Shown: positions 18,880 through 29,290 of the stretch, piece after piece | How positions within the stretch are numbered: the first letter of the stretch is position 1 | Layout: each line of letters starts with the position of its first letter | Origin: Mucidula mucida | Lineage: Eukaryota; Basidiomycota; Agaricomycetes; Agaricales; Physalacriaceae | Assembly: GCA_015501055.1 (NCBI GenBank) | Contig: JADNYV010000340.1 | Coordinates: 1 to 37,062 of the forward strand | Length of the DNA: 37,062 nucleotides | Direction: 5' to 3' | Program-made: the position numbers and the translations under genes | The notes under the pieces: generated by a model | Seen by the model: the letters and a program-made list of their open reading frames with translations, nothing else | Database searches by the model: none | Told to the model about the DNA's origin: nothing

Positions 18880-20738
18880 ATGTCTGTTCTTGGGAAGGTC
18901 GTTGTTGACAACACCAACCCCAGGATCAATTACACTGGTTCTAACTGGACCCTGGTCGGTCCTTTCGCTGACGGATATGGAGTTCCAGTATACAATGGCT
19001 CACAGTCCATGGCGGAGGCGGGTGGGGACCAGTTCTCATTTCTGTTTGAGGGTGCGCTACGATTTTGTTCATAGTACATCATTCACCCCCGCTCAGGTAC
19101 CACACTTGATGTCTTCGGTGCATGGGATTACACAGAGAGGCCACTTCCCCACTGCACTGTCGATGATATACCTATAGGATATTCGACTCCCCCCGGCGAT
19201 ATAGTAGAGCAACGGGCTCGCCAATTAGAGTCGCAGTCTAATAGCGACTTCGCCTTGAATGTGCATCTCTTCACGAACCAGATGCCTTTATGTGGCGCTA
19301 CCGGCTTGGACGCTGGATCTCATACGCTCGTTGTACAACACGTGCAGGACGCGCGCTTGGTATTCGACTATCTACTTTATACACCCGCCACCGAGTCTGC
19401 TGTTCCCGATGGTGCCGTTCGACTACTGGAGGTACCCAGCGACGCAATCGAAACTTCCCAGAATGCGAAGACAAGCACCATAACATCTGTTGAAGAAGTC
19501 ACTCATACCTATGAGAAGACGCATGTGTACCCCTCGACGACCGTCATCGTGATTGATGGGGATGACTCAAAGGTTGTTGTCACTCCGGTACGTTTCGCTA
19601 CCTGTCAACCTCAGTCTTCTACCGTCTCAACAAGAACGCCTTTAGGTCACGAGTGTTCGTGTCCTCACCAGTGCCACTGCCACCACCACCGTAACAGTCA
19701 CAGCTAATCGCGATCTTACGACTACTCTTACAAACGAAGTCACTGTCGTTGAGACTGCAACAATTGTGGATCATCAAACCGTAACGCGAACAGAGGTCAG
19801 CATCAGTGCTGCACATCCGACCGCGACGTCTTCTCTCATCTCTCTGTCTGGCTCTTGGGAGCGAGCGCAGGGCAATACCGTGGTAGATTTTGAGGATTCG
19901 TTCTACACAGCTGTCCTACCACAAGACAACTCTTCAACACTGGCGGCCACATTTAATGGTGCGTAGTGAGAACCGTTTGTCTCCGCGTACCTACCCAATG
20001 ATTTCATATCCAGGCACTGAAATCTCGATGATTGGTATGCTAGACAACACCGAAGGCGCTGAGGCTTTTGGTAATTACACCATTGACGGCGGTACGCCCA
20101 CGACTTTTGCACTATCCGGCACGAGCGCTTCTCAAGGAACGCTTTTTCAACAAACCCTCTTCAGATCCGAGAGGTTGGACAATACCCGTCATCAGATAGT
20201 AGTCCGATGGAACGGCGACGAGGGACAGCAGAGATTTGGATTTTCCTATTTCTACGTGCAGACGGGAGACCGTCCCTCCCCCGTTGACATCGCTCCCCTG
20301 AACACAGTCAGCGCCTCTCTGCCTGCGAGTGTCCGCGTCATGAATAGTGGCAAGGTTCCAATAGGCGCTATTGTCGGTTCTGTGTTTGGCGGCTTAATTG
20401 CTGTGCTTACAGCTATCGGGATTTGCCTTTGGCGACGGAGGAGGAACTCCACATCTTCCGATAGAACGACCGACATAGATCCAGACAGTCCCATCAGGAC
20501 TATGGGCTCCTTGACTACTACGCTGGTTCGATCACAGGCGTTGCGTAAAGCCTTTGGATCCTCACAAGGATCTGTGGCGGATCTGAAAGCGGAGCAATCT
20601 CGTGTTATACGCGGACGGCATGAGACACATCTACGCCTCGAGCCAGAGATCCGAATGCATGAAGATAGCGGTTTGCGTTGGACGACTGACACCCAGAATC
20701 ACTCTCTGGTCGAGATACCGCCCGCGTATGCCGTTTAG
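18880..20738 (+). CDS. Single-pass membrane protein with two beta-sandwich-like ectodomains (4 exons)
   Basis: Exons are 18880-19051, 19097-19587, 19646-19958 and 20014-20738 (566 aa). All introns are 45-58 nt GT-AG and keep the frame. The first domain has VVVDNTNPRINYTGSNWTLV and TTLDVFGAWDY. A Thr/Ser/Val-rich stalk follows, with no tandem units. The second domain (ISLSGSWERAQG, DFEDSFYTAVLP) contains GNYTIDGG. A membrane segment, VPIGAIVGSVFGGLIAVLTA, is followed by RRRR and a cytoplasmic tail of about 115 residues. Several N-x-S/T sites lie outside. This layout is common in Agaricomycetes, but the ligand is unknown. No cleavable signal peptide is seen after the chosen ATG, so a missed 5' exon or a signal-anchor mode is possible. 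It lies between two MYND paralogues. Confidence 0.8.
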
Positions 20739-20927
20739 TAGACGTAATGCTAATTCAGTTTGATTGTCGGGATCTTCGGATTTTATGGAATTGTACAGCG
20801 GCGACGCCCCCAACCCCAAACATTATCAAACAACGCGTCGCCTTGTCAATAACGTTGATCATCATAGATGAATCGGATTCGCGGACCGGCAATCCACGAT
20901 CCCAGGTGGAAGAAAGTCAAGGTTAGA

Positions 20928-20933
20928 TATAAA
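20928..20933 (+). promoter_or_regulatory. TATA-like element before MYND paralogue 2
   Basis: TATAAA lies 30 bases before the ATG at 20958. If it is a true TATA box, the leader would be almost absent. Either the leader is very short or a different element is used. Confidence 0.3.
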
Positions 20934-20957
20934 TCTTCGTAAAAGAACGTGTTCAAG

Positions 20958-22896
20958 ATGCTCTGTTTGCAGTCAGATGCGCTTGACGGATCCCTGCCAG
21001 CCCTTCAAGTATGTTGTACTGAACTCGTGCGCACGGATTCGAAGTCTCCGCAGGCAAACGCTATCTTTGTTGAACTGCACGATATCCTTCGGGTTAATTT
21101 TCGGGTCGAGGACGCGCCATCGAATACGACAGGGGTCTACGCCTTTCTGGATGGAAATCATGAACGACTTCGCGCTGCTTCCTGCTGTATGGACATCTTA
21201 CTTTTTGGAATATCTACCACCGACGAGCGTGGTAGCGCACCCATAGTCGAAACAGTGTGGCCTGCCTTTTGGCGGTGGTCAATCCTGGTCCTCACGCTGT
21301 TCAAAGACGGGTGGACCCCTATGCTTCTTGGGATGGGAGTCGACGAGCACATAAAATTCATTCACTCGGTGGACGCGGTATTCTTTCTTCTCAATGGACG
21401 GTCTCAGAAGATCAAAGCTCTCCGTAAATCGACACCCGACCTGGTCCTACCCCTCCTTTATGCGTTTCTGTCCCTCCAACCATCACCGCTCTGCAAACTC
21501 AATGCCATTTCCGCGATGCAAAACATAGTCCGCGAATATGTCACCCAGACGTACCGGGAGGATGCGACTTTCGATCCTACAACCTTATTGGAAGGGGCAG
21601 CCTACGAGATCGCTGGCTCATTCTCGTCGTGCCTCCGTCGCGCCGTCGAGAACCGGTCGCGCTTAGACTATGCGATTCTTGTGGGACATACGGCCGTCCT
21701 TAATTTGATATCAGAATCAGAATCCTACGTGCAGGTCGGACGCAATTTGTCTGCCCTGCGAACCACCCGCTGCATCATGCGGTTACTGCGGATTGTAGGG
21801 GACGAGTACAACCGAACGCAGGTGCATTCTTCAGGTATGAGCGATGTTTGTTATCAGCTCCTTCAGTATCTAGCGAGGACTTCGTTCTCTTCTGGTGTGC
21901 GGGGCGTCAGGTCCTCGATGTCCGCACGATTGTTGGATGCTCTCGTCTCACTTCAAGGCCTTGCACTACGTGATGAGACCTTGAAGCATCAGCGATCTAA
22001 TGGCCTTCGTGATGCCGTCTTACTTATAACAAAGTTGGCTCAAAACTATCTCGTCTTCCGCTCTTTCATCACCTTGTCCTCTAAAAGTTTACGATCCATG
22101 GAAGAGAGGCGTCTCTTGATAGGCAGTCCTGGAGCTGAACTCGTCGACTCTTTTATAGTGCTCCTACGTGATAGAGTGCGCTTGAAGGAACAGGTGGATC
22201 AGACAATCTACGAGTGCCAAAGTCCCCAGGTAACTCATTTACGATGTATCGCAAGATATGCTAAATTCTCCCCAGTGTTCACTGCGGATGCCTTCGGCGC
22301 AAACACAACGTCGTACTTATGGGCGCTGTTCAGGATGCAAATTCGCAGTCTACTGTAGTCGCGCCTGTCAGCGCGCGCACTGGGATTCTGGGCATAGACT
22401 CGAGTGTCGAATGACAAACGATAAGTCGTGGCACTATCGTAAGTGATCATCTTATCGCGCAACTTGCCCAGTTTTAACCCAAGTTACAGTCTCATTCCAA
22501 GACAAAAGGTTCCTCGAGTTTCTCGTCACATATACCCTCAACGAACAATCTGCTAAAATAGCAAAGCACTTCTCAAGACTAATTGGACGCTCAACCGGAT
22601 TCAAGGACAATGTGCGCATCGATTTCACTGTCGGGGACGGGCTGGGCGATATCTCGTTCCACTCTGCAAATGGAATGGGGCCTCCGGGGATATTCGCAGC
22701 ATTAGCGCTGGATTCGTGCTGGATGTGCATTGTGCTCCCCGTTTACGAGAAGGGTGTAGACTTCATACCGACGTTTTCGATCCTGAAGTTGAAGACACGA
22801 CGTGGAAACGAGGATCCTCTGACGGCGGTCTCTGTAGGATCTCCAGAGGTTTATCAGGGCGCATCGTTCATCGTCTGGGAGTTGTACTTACCATAG
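20958..22896 (+). CDS. MYND-type zinc-finger protein, paralogue 2 (3 exons)
   Basis: Exons are 20958-22229, 22276-22438 and 22490-22896 (613 aa). The first ATG of the frame was chosen, as upstream only GTG is available. The helical N-terminal part includes VWPAFWRWSILVLTLF, matching VWPGVLRWIIFISRL in paralogue 1. The finger reads ECQSPQ-C, then RCSGCKFAVYCSRACQRAHW with GHRLEC. The C-terminal domain starts SFQDKRFLEFLVTYTLNE and contains RIDFTVGDG. The intron separating the first two Cys and the phase-1 intron after the finger match paralogue 1, proving common descent. The frame is intact. Cellular role is unknown. MYND-mediated protein binding is the likely activity. Confidence 0.85.
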
Positions 22897-23453
22897 ACCG
22901 TGCTTCTCTTTCGCGTATGTCGGTACGTAGATTACAGAGGGTGATCCTCAGTCCTTGTCTAGAAGATTTCTTGTCGACGCCGGGTTCTCAGTACTATTCA
23001 TCCGATTCCCAAGGGAATTGTAAATCAGTATGAAGGATGTCCTAAGTTCATTCTGGGCTCTAAGTGTGTATCACTTTCAAGTTTTTCATGCTACGATTCT
23101 AAAGCAACAGCTGACTTCATGTGCCAGATCTAATCGGCGAAAACTTGACACATCTGAGCTCACGAGCAGGGATGAATTCTCGGCGAGCAAGACAGCTACA
23201 ATCGATGTCGTCGCTGCTCCAGATTAGGCGGACCTTCGAGAACAATGATAGTGCTATGTGTAATTGCATCGCGTCATGGTTTGAATAAGGCAAGATTGAT
23301 ATCATAGTTCGGAGTAGGTTAACAACGCCTGAACCCGGCACCCACGGGAGGACGTGGTTTCACAATCTTCGCGCGCCAGTGGCACTGCTGACCTTCGTCT
23401 TCCTTCCCGATTACTTTGACTGCCTCATACTTTGTGTTCACTTTTCAGACACT
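22897..23453. other. Intergenic, no gene seen
   Basis: Contains the 3' flank of MYND paralogue 2 and the leader of the next gene. A plus frame over 22716-23033 overlaps the MYND coding sequence out of frame and is a shadow. CTTTTCAGAC just before the ATG at 23454 could be a splice acceptor for an untranslated first exon. Confidence 0.4.
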
Positions 23454-25695
23454 ATGGATCCCGTTGGCTTGGTAACCAGCATACTAGACACTACAAACGC
23501 TATCTTGCAATGGTATCTAGATCGCAAGGCGAAAGAGCCGGCGCTCGTCGATTTGCGCAGTACTATCGAACTTCTGCATTTCGCAGTCATGTCTCCTCTG
23601 TTAGAGAGGAGCCGCGATCCCACCATGCCGAAACTTGATCAAAATATCGCTGGATCGTTACAGGGGCTTCGCGTCCTCATCTCGACGACACATGAACACT
23701 TGCAGCTATGGGAAGCCAAGAGTAGTCTACCGCTCAGGTGGGACACGATCCTTGCGCTTTGGAAACCGTCAATTGTTTTGGACGACATAAGGAGCGACGA
23801 ACAGCGCATCTTCAAAAGCTCCTTCGTTTCGACTGCTGCTTTGACCACCCAAATTTATGCACGTTTATCTATTCCAAACTTCGCCGCCGTCATCAAACAA
23901 AAAGGTCGCCATTACACCTCTGCCCTTCCTACCTCGCCCTCTGATGCCGTGAAGTTCTGGGAGAGACAGATCGGGCGTACGGTAAGTAATAACGGTTTCG
24001 CAAGAGGTAGTTCCTGAATCAAATTACTAGAACCAATTTTGTTCTCTCACAGTGTTTTGTGAGGCTCTGTCAAGAGACCTGCGAACTCCCATCACCGACG
24101 AAGCGCGTGCAACACTCGGTTTGGTGTTTGATCCTTACAGCGTCGGAGGCATCACTCGAACGTCATTCGAAATCGCCCTTGAGCAGCGATCATTGAGACA
24201 GACTGTCAATGAGATCTACAGCGGAACTGGCCTTAACGATTCAATGCTGTAGCCCTGTCAACAAACCACTCCTACAAATTCTATCCGATGTCCCCCGGCA
24301 TCCTCGTATGGGTCGATGACTGCCCTGACAACAATACAAAATCTCTTGAATATGCCAGGTCCCTTGGCCTACAGGTGTACACCTTCACTTGGATTCAGAG
24401 TCAAATGGGTAAGATTCCTTGAAATGCGCGTAGTACGTATTCGTGGCACTCAAAGGAATTCTACAGAATCGCTTCGTCAAGCTGAACGGGCATGTCGTCT
24501 CCGGTTTATATCTGATTATGCTCGGCCTGAAGCCGATTCTGCCGTGAAGACAGTTGGGATGAACACGTCTGCAGGTTAAGTTCTCCTCAGATAGTGTTTC
24601 TTGTCACCCTTTCTGATCCACATGAGTCGTACTGGCCTCGCGAAGACGGCTTTCATAGCGCAATATGCCAATGCTGGGTCATGTTCGACGAGGAATTAGT
24701 ACTGGGGTTGACGACAGATGTTGGCAGGATTATGCCGTGAAACCTCTTTCCAAGACGCGGCCATTACTGGTTTGGGTGCATGACAATCCCAACGACATTG
24801 CTGCCTACCTCGAGCACGCCGCATTGTTGAAGCTTGATGTAGAAACGATCACGTCCACCATTCAAGCAGATCGCTGGATTGCGTCTCATACACGTAGGCC
24901 AAGTTGTTACTACTTCAACGTCGCTTATCCTTTACTGATATGTTAGAGTTGATTCGCCGACTGAGTGGCGTCGCAATGATTCAATTCATCACCAACAACT
25001 CCATGCTAGAAAATTCTGCAGAGAACTCTACGGGAGCGTCGAATAAGGTTCGCAATAACCAAGCAGGTCAGGTCTTTCTCAAGTTACTCCGCGGTCATGG
25101 GTGTCATGTACCTGTTCTTGTCTTCACGCGTAAACCAAGGAACACCGCTTGGGTGAAGGACGACCAGAATGCTGGCTCAACCATGTATCGCAAGGTAGTG
25201 ATGGATTGCTTGTCGGCCTTGTCCAATCGCTCTACCAAGTACAATTGGTGGCGCGACTTCTGGGTCAAGCCCTTGGAGGCTACACCTCCAGTCCTGGTGA
25301 TCGTGGACTATAGACCCAACACGGATGAGATCAAGACAACTACGGAGTACGCTCGCAGAAAGGGGGTTCATACTATTGTCCTGACATCCACCACGGCCGC
25401 GCAACGGTGGCTTCTCGATCATAGGCGTACGTGCTCCACTACTAACTCGTTGCACTTTGTTCTGATTAGTGTCCTGCTTGACAGGATATATCGATAGACT
25501 TTCTGCTAAAAATTCTATGCGGTTCCTGTCCGATAACTCAAGACACGAACCAGTGAATCCTCAGAATGCGACTTCCGCTGTGGTGAAGAATGATTTTGCT
25601 GGGAGGGACCTTCTGAGGATGCTTCGTGGCGCTGGTCATAATTTGCCTTTCCTAGTCTGGTCTCGAACGGTGCGTAACACCGAGTTTGTATCAGA

Positions 25696-25704
25696 TTTCG
25701 AACA
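25696..25704 (+). repeat. Target-site duplication, left copy
   Basis: TTTCGAACA directly precedes the MITE. The identical 9-mer follows it at 26157-26165. Counting the next base, a 10-base match is also possible. Within the gene this sequence encodes part of DFEQ. Confidence 0.9.
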
Positions 25705-26156
25705 GAGTATATACAACTATCACCACACTCATACCCGCTCACAGTGCGCACACTCACACTGAGGGGTGCACACCCATAGTGGTCCATGTGAACACATGAC
25801 AATGATTACCATATTTGTACATCATGCTGATATTTCCACCACGCGCTCCTCATCCCGCCTCACCTGAGAAGATATATATTCACCGCTAACCGCCCCTAAC
25901 CCCCCTAACCACGAACCCTAACCCTTTCCTAACCTGCAACACTTAGGCTTCGGATACCCTACGCCTAAGTGTTGGGCGCGCTAGCGCGCGCGGAGTCACC
26001 AACTCACCCTAACCTACCCTAACCGGCGCCACAGATCAATCACCAATTTTGGCATTTTCATCGCGCGGCAATGCGCCCGGGTGTGCGTGTGCACCCCCCG
26101 AGTGTGAGTGTGCACGGTCTGACCCGGTGTGAATGTGGTTATAGTTGTAAACACTC
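25705..26156. mobile_element. 452-bp non-autonomous DNA transposon (Mutator-like MITE)
   Basis: The left end (25705-25775) and right end (26079-26156) are long terminal inverted repeats. Left reads GAGTATATACAACTATCACC and so on. The right end in reverse complement reads GAGTGTTTACAACTATAACC and so on, with similarity over 71-78 bases including CACACTCACACT and GGGTGCACAC. Exact 9-bp direct repeats flank it. Long terminal repeats with a 9-bp duplication are typical of Mutator-like (MULE) elements. The 8 bp of hAT elements fits less well. There is no coding capacity, so transposition needed a transposase in trans. The core contains seven or more CCTAAC-type motifs, a 12-bp perfect hairpin and a GCGCGCTAGCGCGC palindrome. 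The insertion lies in an exon of the receiver-repeat gene. Confidence 0.85.
25937..25974. repeat. Perfect 12-bp hairpin inside the MITE
   Basis: CAACACTTAGGC at 25937-25948 and its exact reverse complement at 25963-25974 are separated by 14 bases. The 14-bp palindrome GCGCGCTAGCGCGC (25976-25989) follows directly. Together they could form a cruciform at the centre of the element. There is no poly-T after it, so it is not a terminator. Confidence 0.8.
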
Positions 26157-26165
26157 TTTCGAACA
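26157..26165 (+). repeat. Target-site duplication, right copy
   Basis: TTTCGAACA follows the right end GTGTTTACAAC (reverse complement) of the MITE and continues into the host exon as GGCAGGGTCG. Confidence 0.9.
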
Positions 26166-26617
26166 GGCAGGGTCGACGATTCAGCGAAGGGTGGTCGAGG
26201 AATACATAGACGCCCTAGCCAAGAACTCAGGCAACGACACAAGATGGAGAAAGTTCGACGCGCGAGTATGACAGCTGGAGCATTTCCCGGTTACTATAAA
26301 ATCGTATAGTTTCGAGTCAAAGTCGGAAATACCATTAGTTACTTTCATACTTGTCCGAGAATCGTTCTTGTTAGTAGTGCGTTGAGGACACAGTGGTTCT
26401 TATCGATCCTCCCTGCATCGCGTGCTAGACGTATACGCCGACATGCGTGGTAACTGGTTTCTTGACTACAAGGGTAGCGCCTCTCAATCCCTGCAGTATC
26501 TTGCTTGAGACGTAAGTTTCCTCATATCATTCCCAAACTATGAAAACTCTAAAGCAGCCGTCAAGCGCCGCCCTGCACGTCTACGACAAATAGTCTACAG
26601 GTGAATGAGCTTTAAAT

Positions 26618-29222
26618 CTACTAAGCCATATGAGCAATTTTATACATCTCCAAAGGAAAATGGCTTACCTCCACATCCTTAGCCACGCTCGTAAAGGCGC
26701 TCGCCTGAATATTGTACAACTTTGCATACTCCCCATCAAGCGCCATGAGCTCAGCATGAGTTCCAGCCTCGACCACACTCCCGTCCTTCATGCACCTAGG
26801 ATCGATCGTCCAATCAGCCATGTCAGTCAAAGCAGGAACACGGACGACTTACACAATAAGATCAGCATGTTTCGTGAGATGCCCAAACCTATGCGTCACA
26901 AATATCATCGTCTTCCCCTCCCGCACCTTGATAAGGTTATCAAACAGCTGCGCCTCTCCCTCCGGATCCAACGCAGAGCTCGGCTCATCTACAGCGACAT
27001 ACTTCACCCTCCCCGTGTTGAACCTCATAAATGTCCTTGACCTACTCAACGAATCAGCTCCGGCATATACAACGCACAAGATACTCACGCCACAACGCGC
27101 TGCTTCTCCCCACCCGACAGCTCAATCGTCTTCTCCACCTTCTCCAGCTCCACGTTCAATGGATGCTCCTTATCATCCGGCATCTGATGCCCATACGCGT
27201 CGTTCAACGGGTCCAAGAATGTCTCATACTTCTGCTCCAGCTTCTCAATGCAGTGAGTCGCGCCGCCCATCTCCGCGGCGGCCTTGATCTTGTCTGTGTC
27301 ATGGACCATGGCGACGTTCCCAAGGCCGATGTTCTCCCCGAGCGACAGCGGGAATAGACGATGGTCTTGAGTCAACGTCGCAGTCGATTTGTGTAGGTCG
27401 CGCATGCGGTAATGAGAAATGGGAAGGCCGTCGACGAGGAGGGAGTCAGGTCCGGACGTAGGATCGTAGGTGCGGCTGAGGAGTTTTAGGATAGTCGATT
27501 TGCCACTACCATTGGAACCGACGATGACGACAAGCTGGCCGGACTTGATGGTGAGATTGACGTTGCTCAGACTGGGGCTTGTTGTCTTGCTTCCAGGATA
27601 TTTGAACGTCAGATTCCTATTGCCGACGATCATTAGAACGGGACGACGACATATGTTGGAGCGCTTACCTCAACTCAAATGACATGCCGTGTGATTTCTC
27701 CTCGTCCGTCCTGGGATATGCCACATCACCATCGGTGAGTACGTTCTTGATTTTCTCGGCCTCGTAGAGGTTACGCAGTTCTTGTGACTGTCGACGGAAA
27801 CTTTGAACGTTGGACACCATGTACCATAACGCCCATTCCAACTGCGCGGAAGACTGTTGGAGTATCGCGACTTGGGAGATGGAAAACTTGGCAGGATTAA
27901 GGATTGCTTGAAGGGCGCAGTACGCCTAAGAAGTCATGAGTACAGTCTCGTCCGCAATAACATGTAGCTTACGATTGGTAAGTCACCCAACACGTTGGAC
28001 GTAACACTACGTATCGGTGATGACTCCCGCATGTACTGCGATCCTGGCCAGTCATCCGAGAGACTCCCAAGGAGCGTCGCAGCTTTCTCGTACTCTAAAA
28101 CAGAATTCATGAGTAGATACTCGCCGGACGTAGATAACAGTTTACCATTGAGAATGTATTGAATCAGGTCACCGCAAAGCACCTCCGCCCGATACCCAGG
28201 AGACGTCATACCATTAAGCGCCCTCATTCGTTTCTTGTTCGCGTTGTCAACGTAAACGATGTGGGCTGAGTGAAATTGATATTAGGAGATTCCAGGGTTT
28301 CCATGAGGCGCTTGATACGTACGCGTGTACCACAAGTCTTTCTTGCCGAGCACCAGGAAGAGCGGTTTGAGGATGCAAAGGAGGGCAAATAAAGGAGAGC
28401 CTGTAGCGCGAGACGCCTGGAAGATAAGTGCCAACTGACTGACAGTCCTCGTCGTGTCGACACAGAAGTCTACAACACCATCGAAAGCGTACCACGCATC
28501 TCGGGAGGAAACGCGTATCGAGGACCTTGGCTCTAAAGTCTTCGTAAGAAATTGGAGCCGATGGATGCAATAAGAAGATACCTTGAGCGGTAGGTACATC
28601 GACTCGGAGATTGGCTGTGAATGATAGCGTCAGATGAAATTGGCCCCGTGGTCAAACTGCTTACCTTGCATGAGGTAAAGTTCGAAGTGTGTAGTAATGC
28701 GTGAGCGCAGGCGAGGTAGTATTTGCGCGCTGCAGTAGGCCCAGTCTGTACATAAAAAAAAGGAGGCAAATCCGTGAACGTACCAAGACCATCGCAGCGC
28801 AGCGGCAAACACAACACATATAAGTCGAACAGCGACTGCGTTAAAGATCGCAGTTTTGTCGGGGGCGCCATCGACGAGGCCTATCTCGATCTAGAAAGTC
28901 AAGGTTATACAACGTCAGAAGGGGTGCAGATAACACTTACAATTTTCAGAAGGCGACTGGAGAGATACAACAACAGAGCGCCTTCGATACCATTCCAGAA
29001 CTGAGAGGCCACGTAGAGAACAGAAAGCAACGGTTCCAATGCGTATATCTCTGTAGCGAGGCGTCGAATGAGAGGAAGAGCAATGCTAACTTGCTTGAGG
29101 CTGTCCCGCAAATCCCAACCCCCGGCAGAGTTCGGAAGGGTGAGCTTATAAATACCTAGCTCGACCGTCTTCAGCGTCACCTCGTCCTTCGGTTTCTTCT
29201 CAGATATTTCTTTGTGATCCAT
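26618..29222 (-). CDS. ABC transporter, half-size (12 exons)
   Basis: Exons (descending) are 29222-28941, 28890-28784, 28729-28665, 28614-28582, 28532-28323, 28265-28146, 28094-27973, 27925-27669, 27616-27089, 27041-26853, 26795-26669 and 26620-26618 (680 aa). About 460 residues of divergent, partly hydrophobic N-terminal region precede one nucleotide-binding domain. That domain carries NLTFKYPGS, Walker A VGSNGSGKST, the Q-loop region ATLTQDH, signature ELSGGEKQR, Walker B KYVAVDEP, D-loop SSALD and H-loop VTHR. All ATPase residues are present, so it should be active as a dimer. It belongs to a basidiomycete group with weakly conserved membrane helices. The substrate is unknown. The last intron would split GAG from the stop TAG. 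If unspliced, the protein simply gains a short tail ending at 26621. A TATAAAAG lies upstream of the ATG. Confidence 0.85.
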
Positions 29223-29282
29223 CGCGAGGATAGTTGGGTAACGAGGAAAGAAAGAAGCGAGGGCGATTGGGTCCGATGTACG

Positions 29283-29290
29283 CTTTTATA
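29283..29290 (-). promoter_or_regulatory. TATA box of the ABC transporter gene
   Basis: TATAAAAG on the minus strand lies about 60 bases before the ATG at 29222, a usual distance for a fungal promoter. Confidence 0.5.

Larger units (their letters stand above)
23454..26271 (+). pseudogene. Helical (HeLo-like?) protein with three receiver-like repeats, disrupted by a MITE
   Basis: Exon 1 (23454-23976) encodes a helical N-terminus starting MDPVGLVTSILDTTNAILQW, reminiscent of HeLo/MLKL-type bundles. After an intron to 24052, a small domain ends VGGITRTSFEIALEQ. Three tandem repeats of about 150 residues follow. Each has an acidic first strand (VWVDDCPDNN, VWVHDNPND, VIVDYRPN) and a third-strand motif (RFISDYAR, QFITNNS, RFLSDNS). 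Repeats 2 and 3 also have a PVLVFT/PFLVWS strand and AGST before a basic residue. This order matches CheY-type receivers. Each repeat has a phase-1 intron at the same place (24409-24466, 24894-24946, 25427-25469). Repeat 1 shows frame breaks near 24250 and 24575-24700, and repeat 3 carries a transposon at 25705-26156, so this allele is probably dead. Beyond the insertion the frame runs from AGSTIQRRVV to the stop at 26271. Confidence 0.6.

Noticed and set aside
24205..24252. 48-nt intron explaining the frame change before the WVDD strand
   Set aside because: The branch site and acceptor look good, but joining gives the wrong phase and would remove protein-like sequence.
25880..26025. CCCTAA-rich stretch as a chromosome end or telomere fusion
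   Set aside because: It lies inside a transposon with matching terminal inverted repeats and target-site duplications, and the host gene continues on the other side. The motifs are also irregularly spaced.
25705..26156. hAT-type element
   Set aside because: hAT elements give 8-bp duplications and short ends. Here the duplication is 9 bp (10 at most) and the ends are over 70 bp, favouring a Mutator-like origin, though a search for the transposase would decide.
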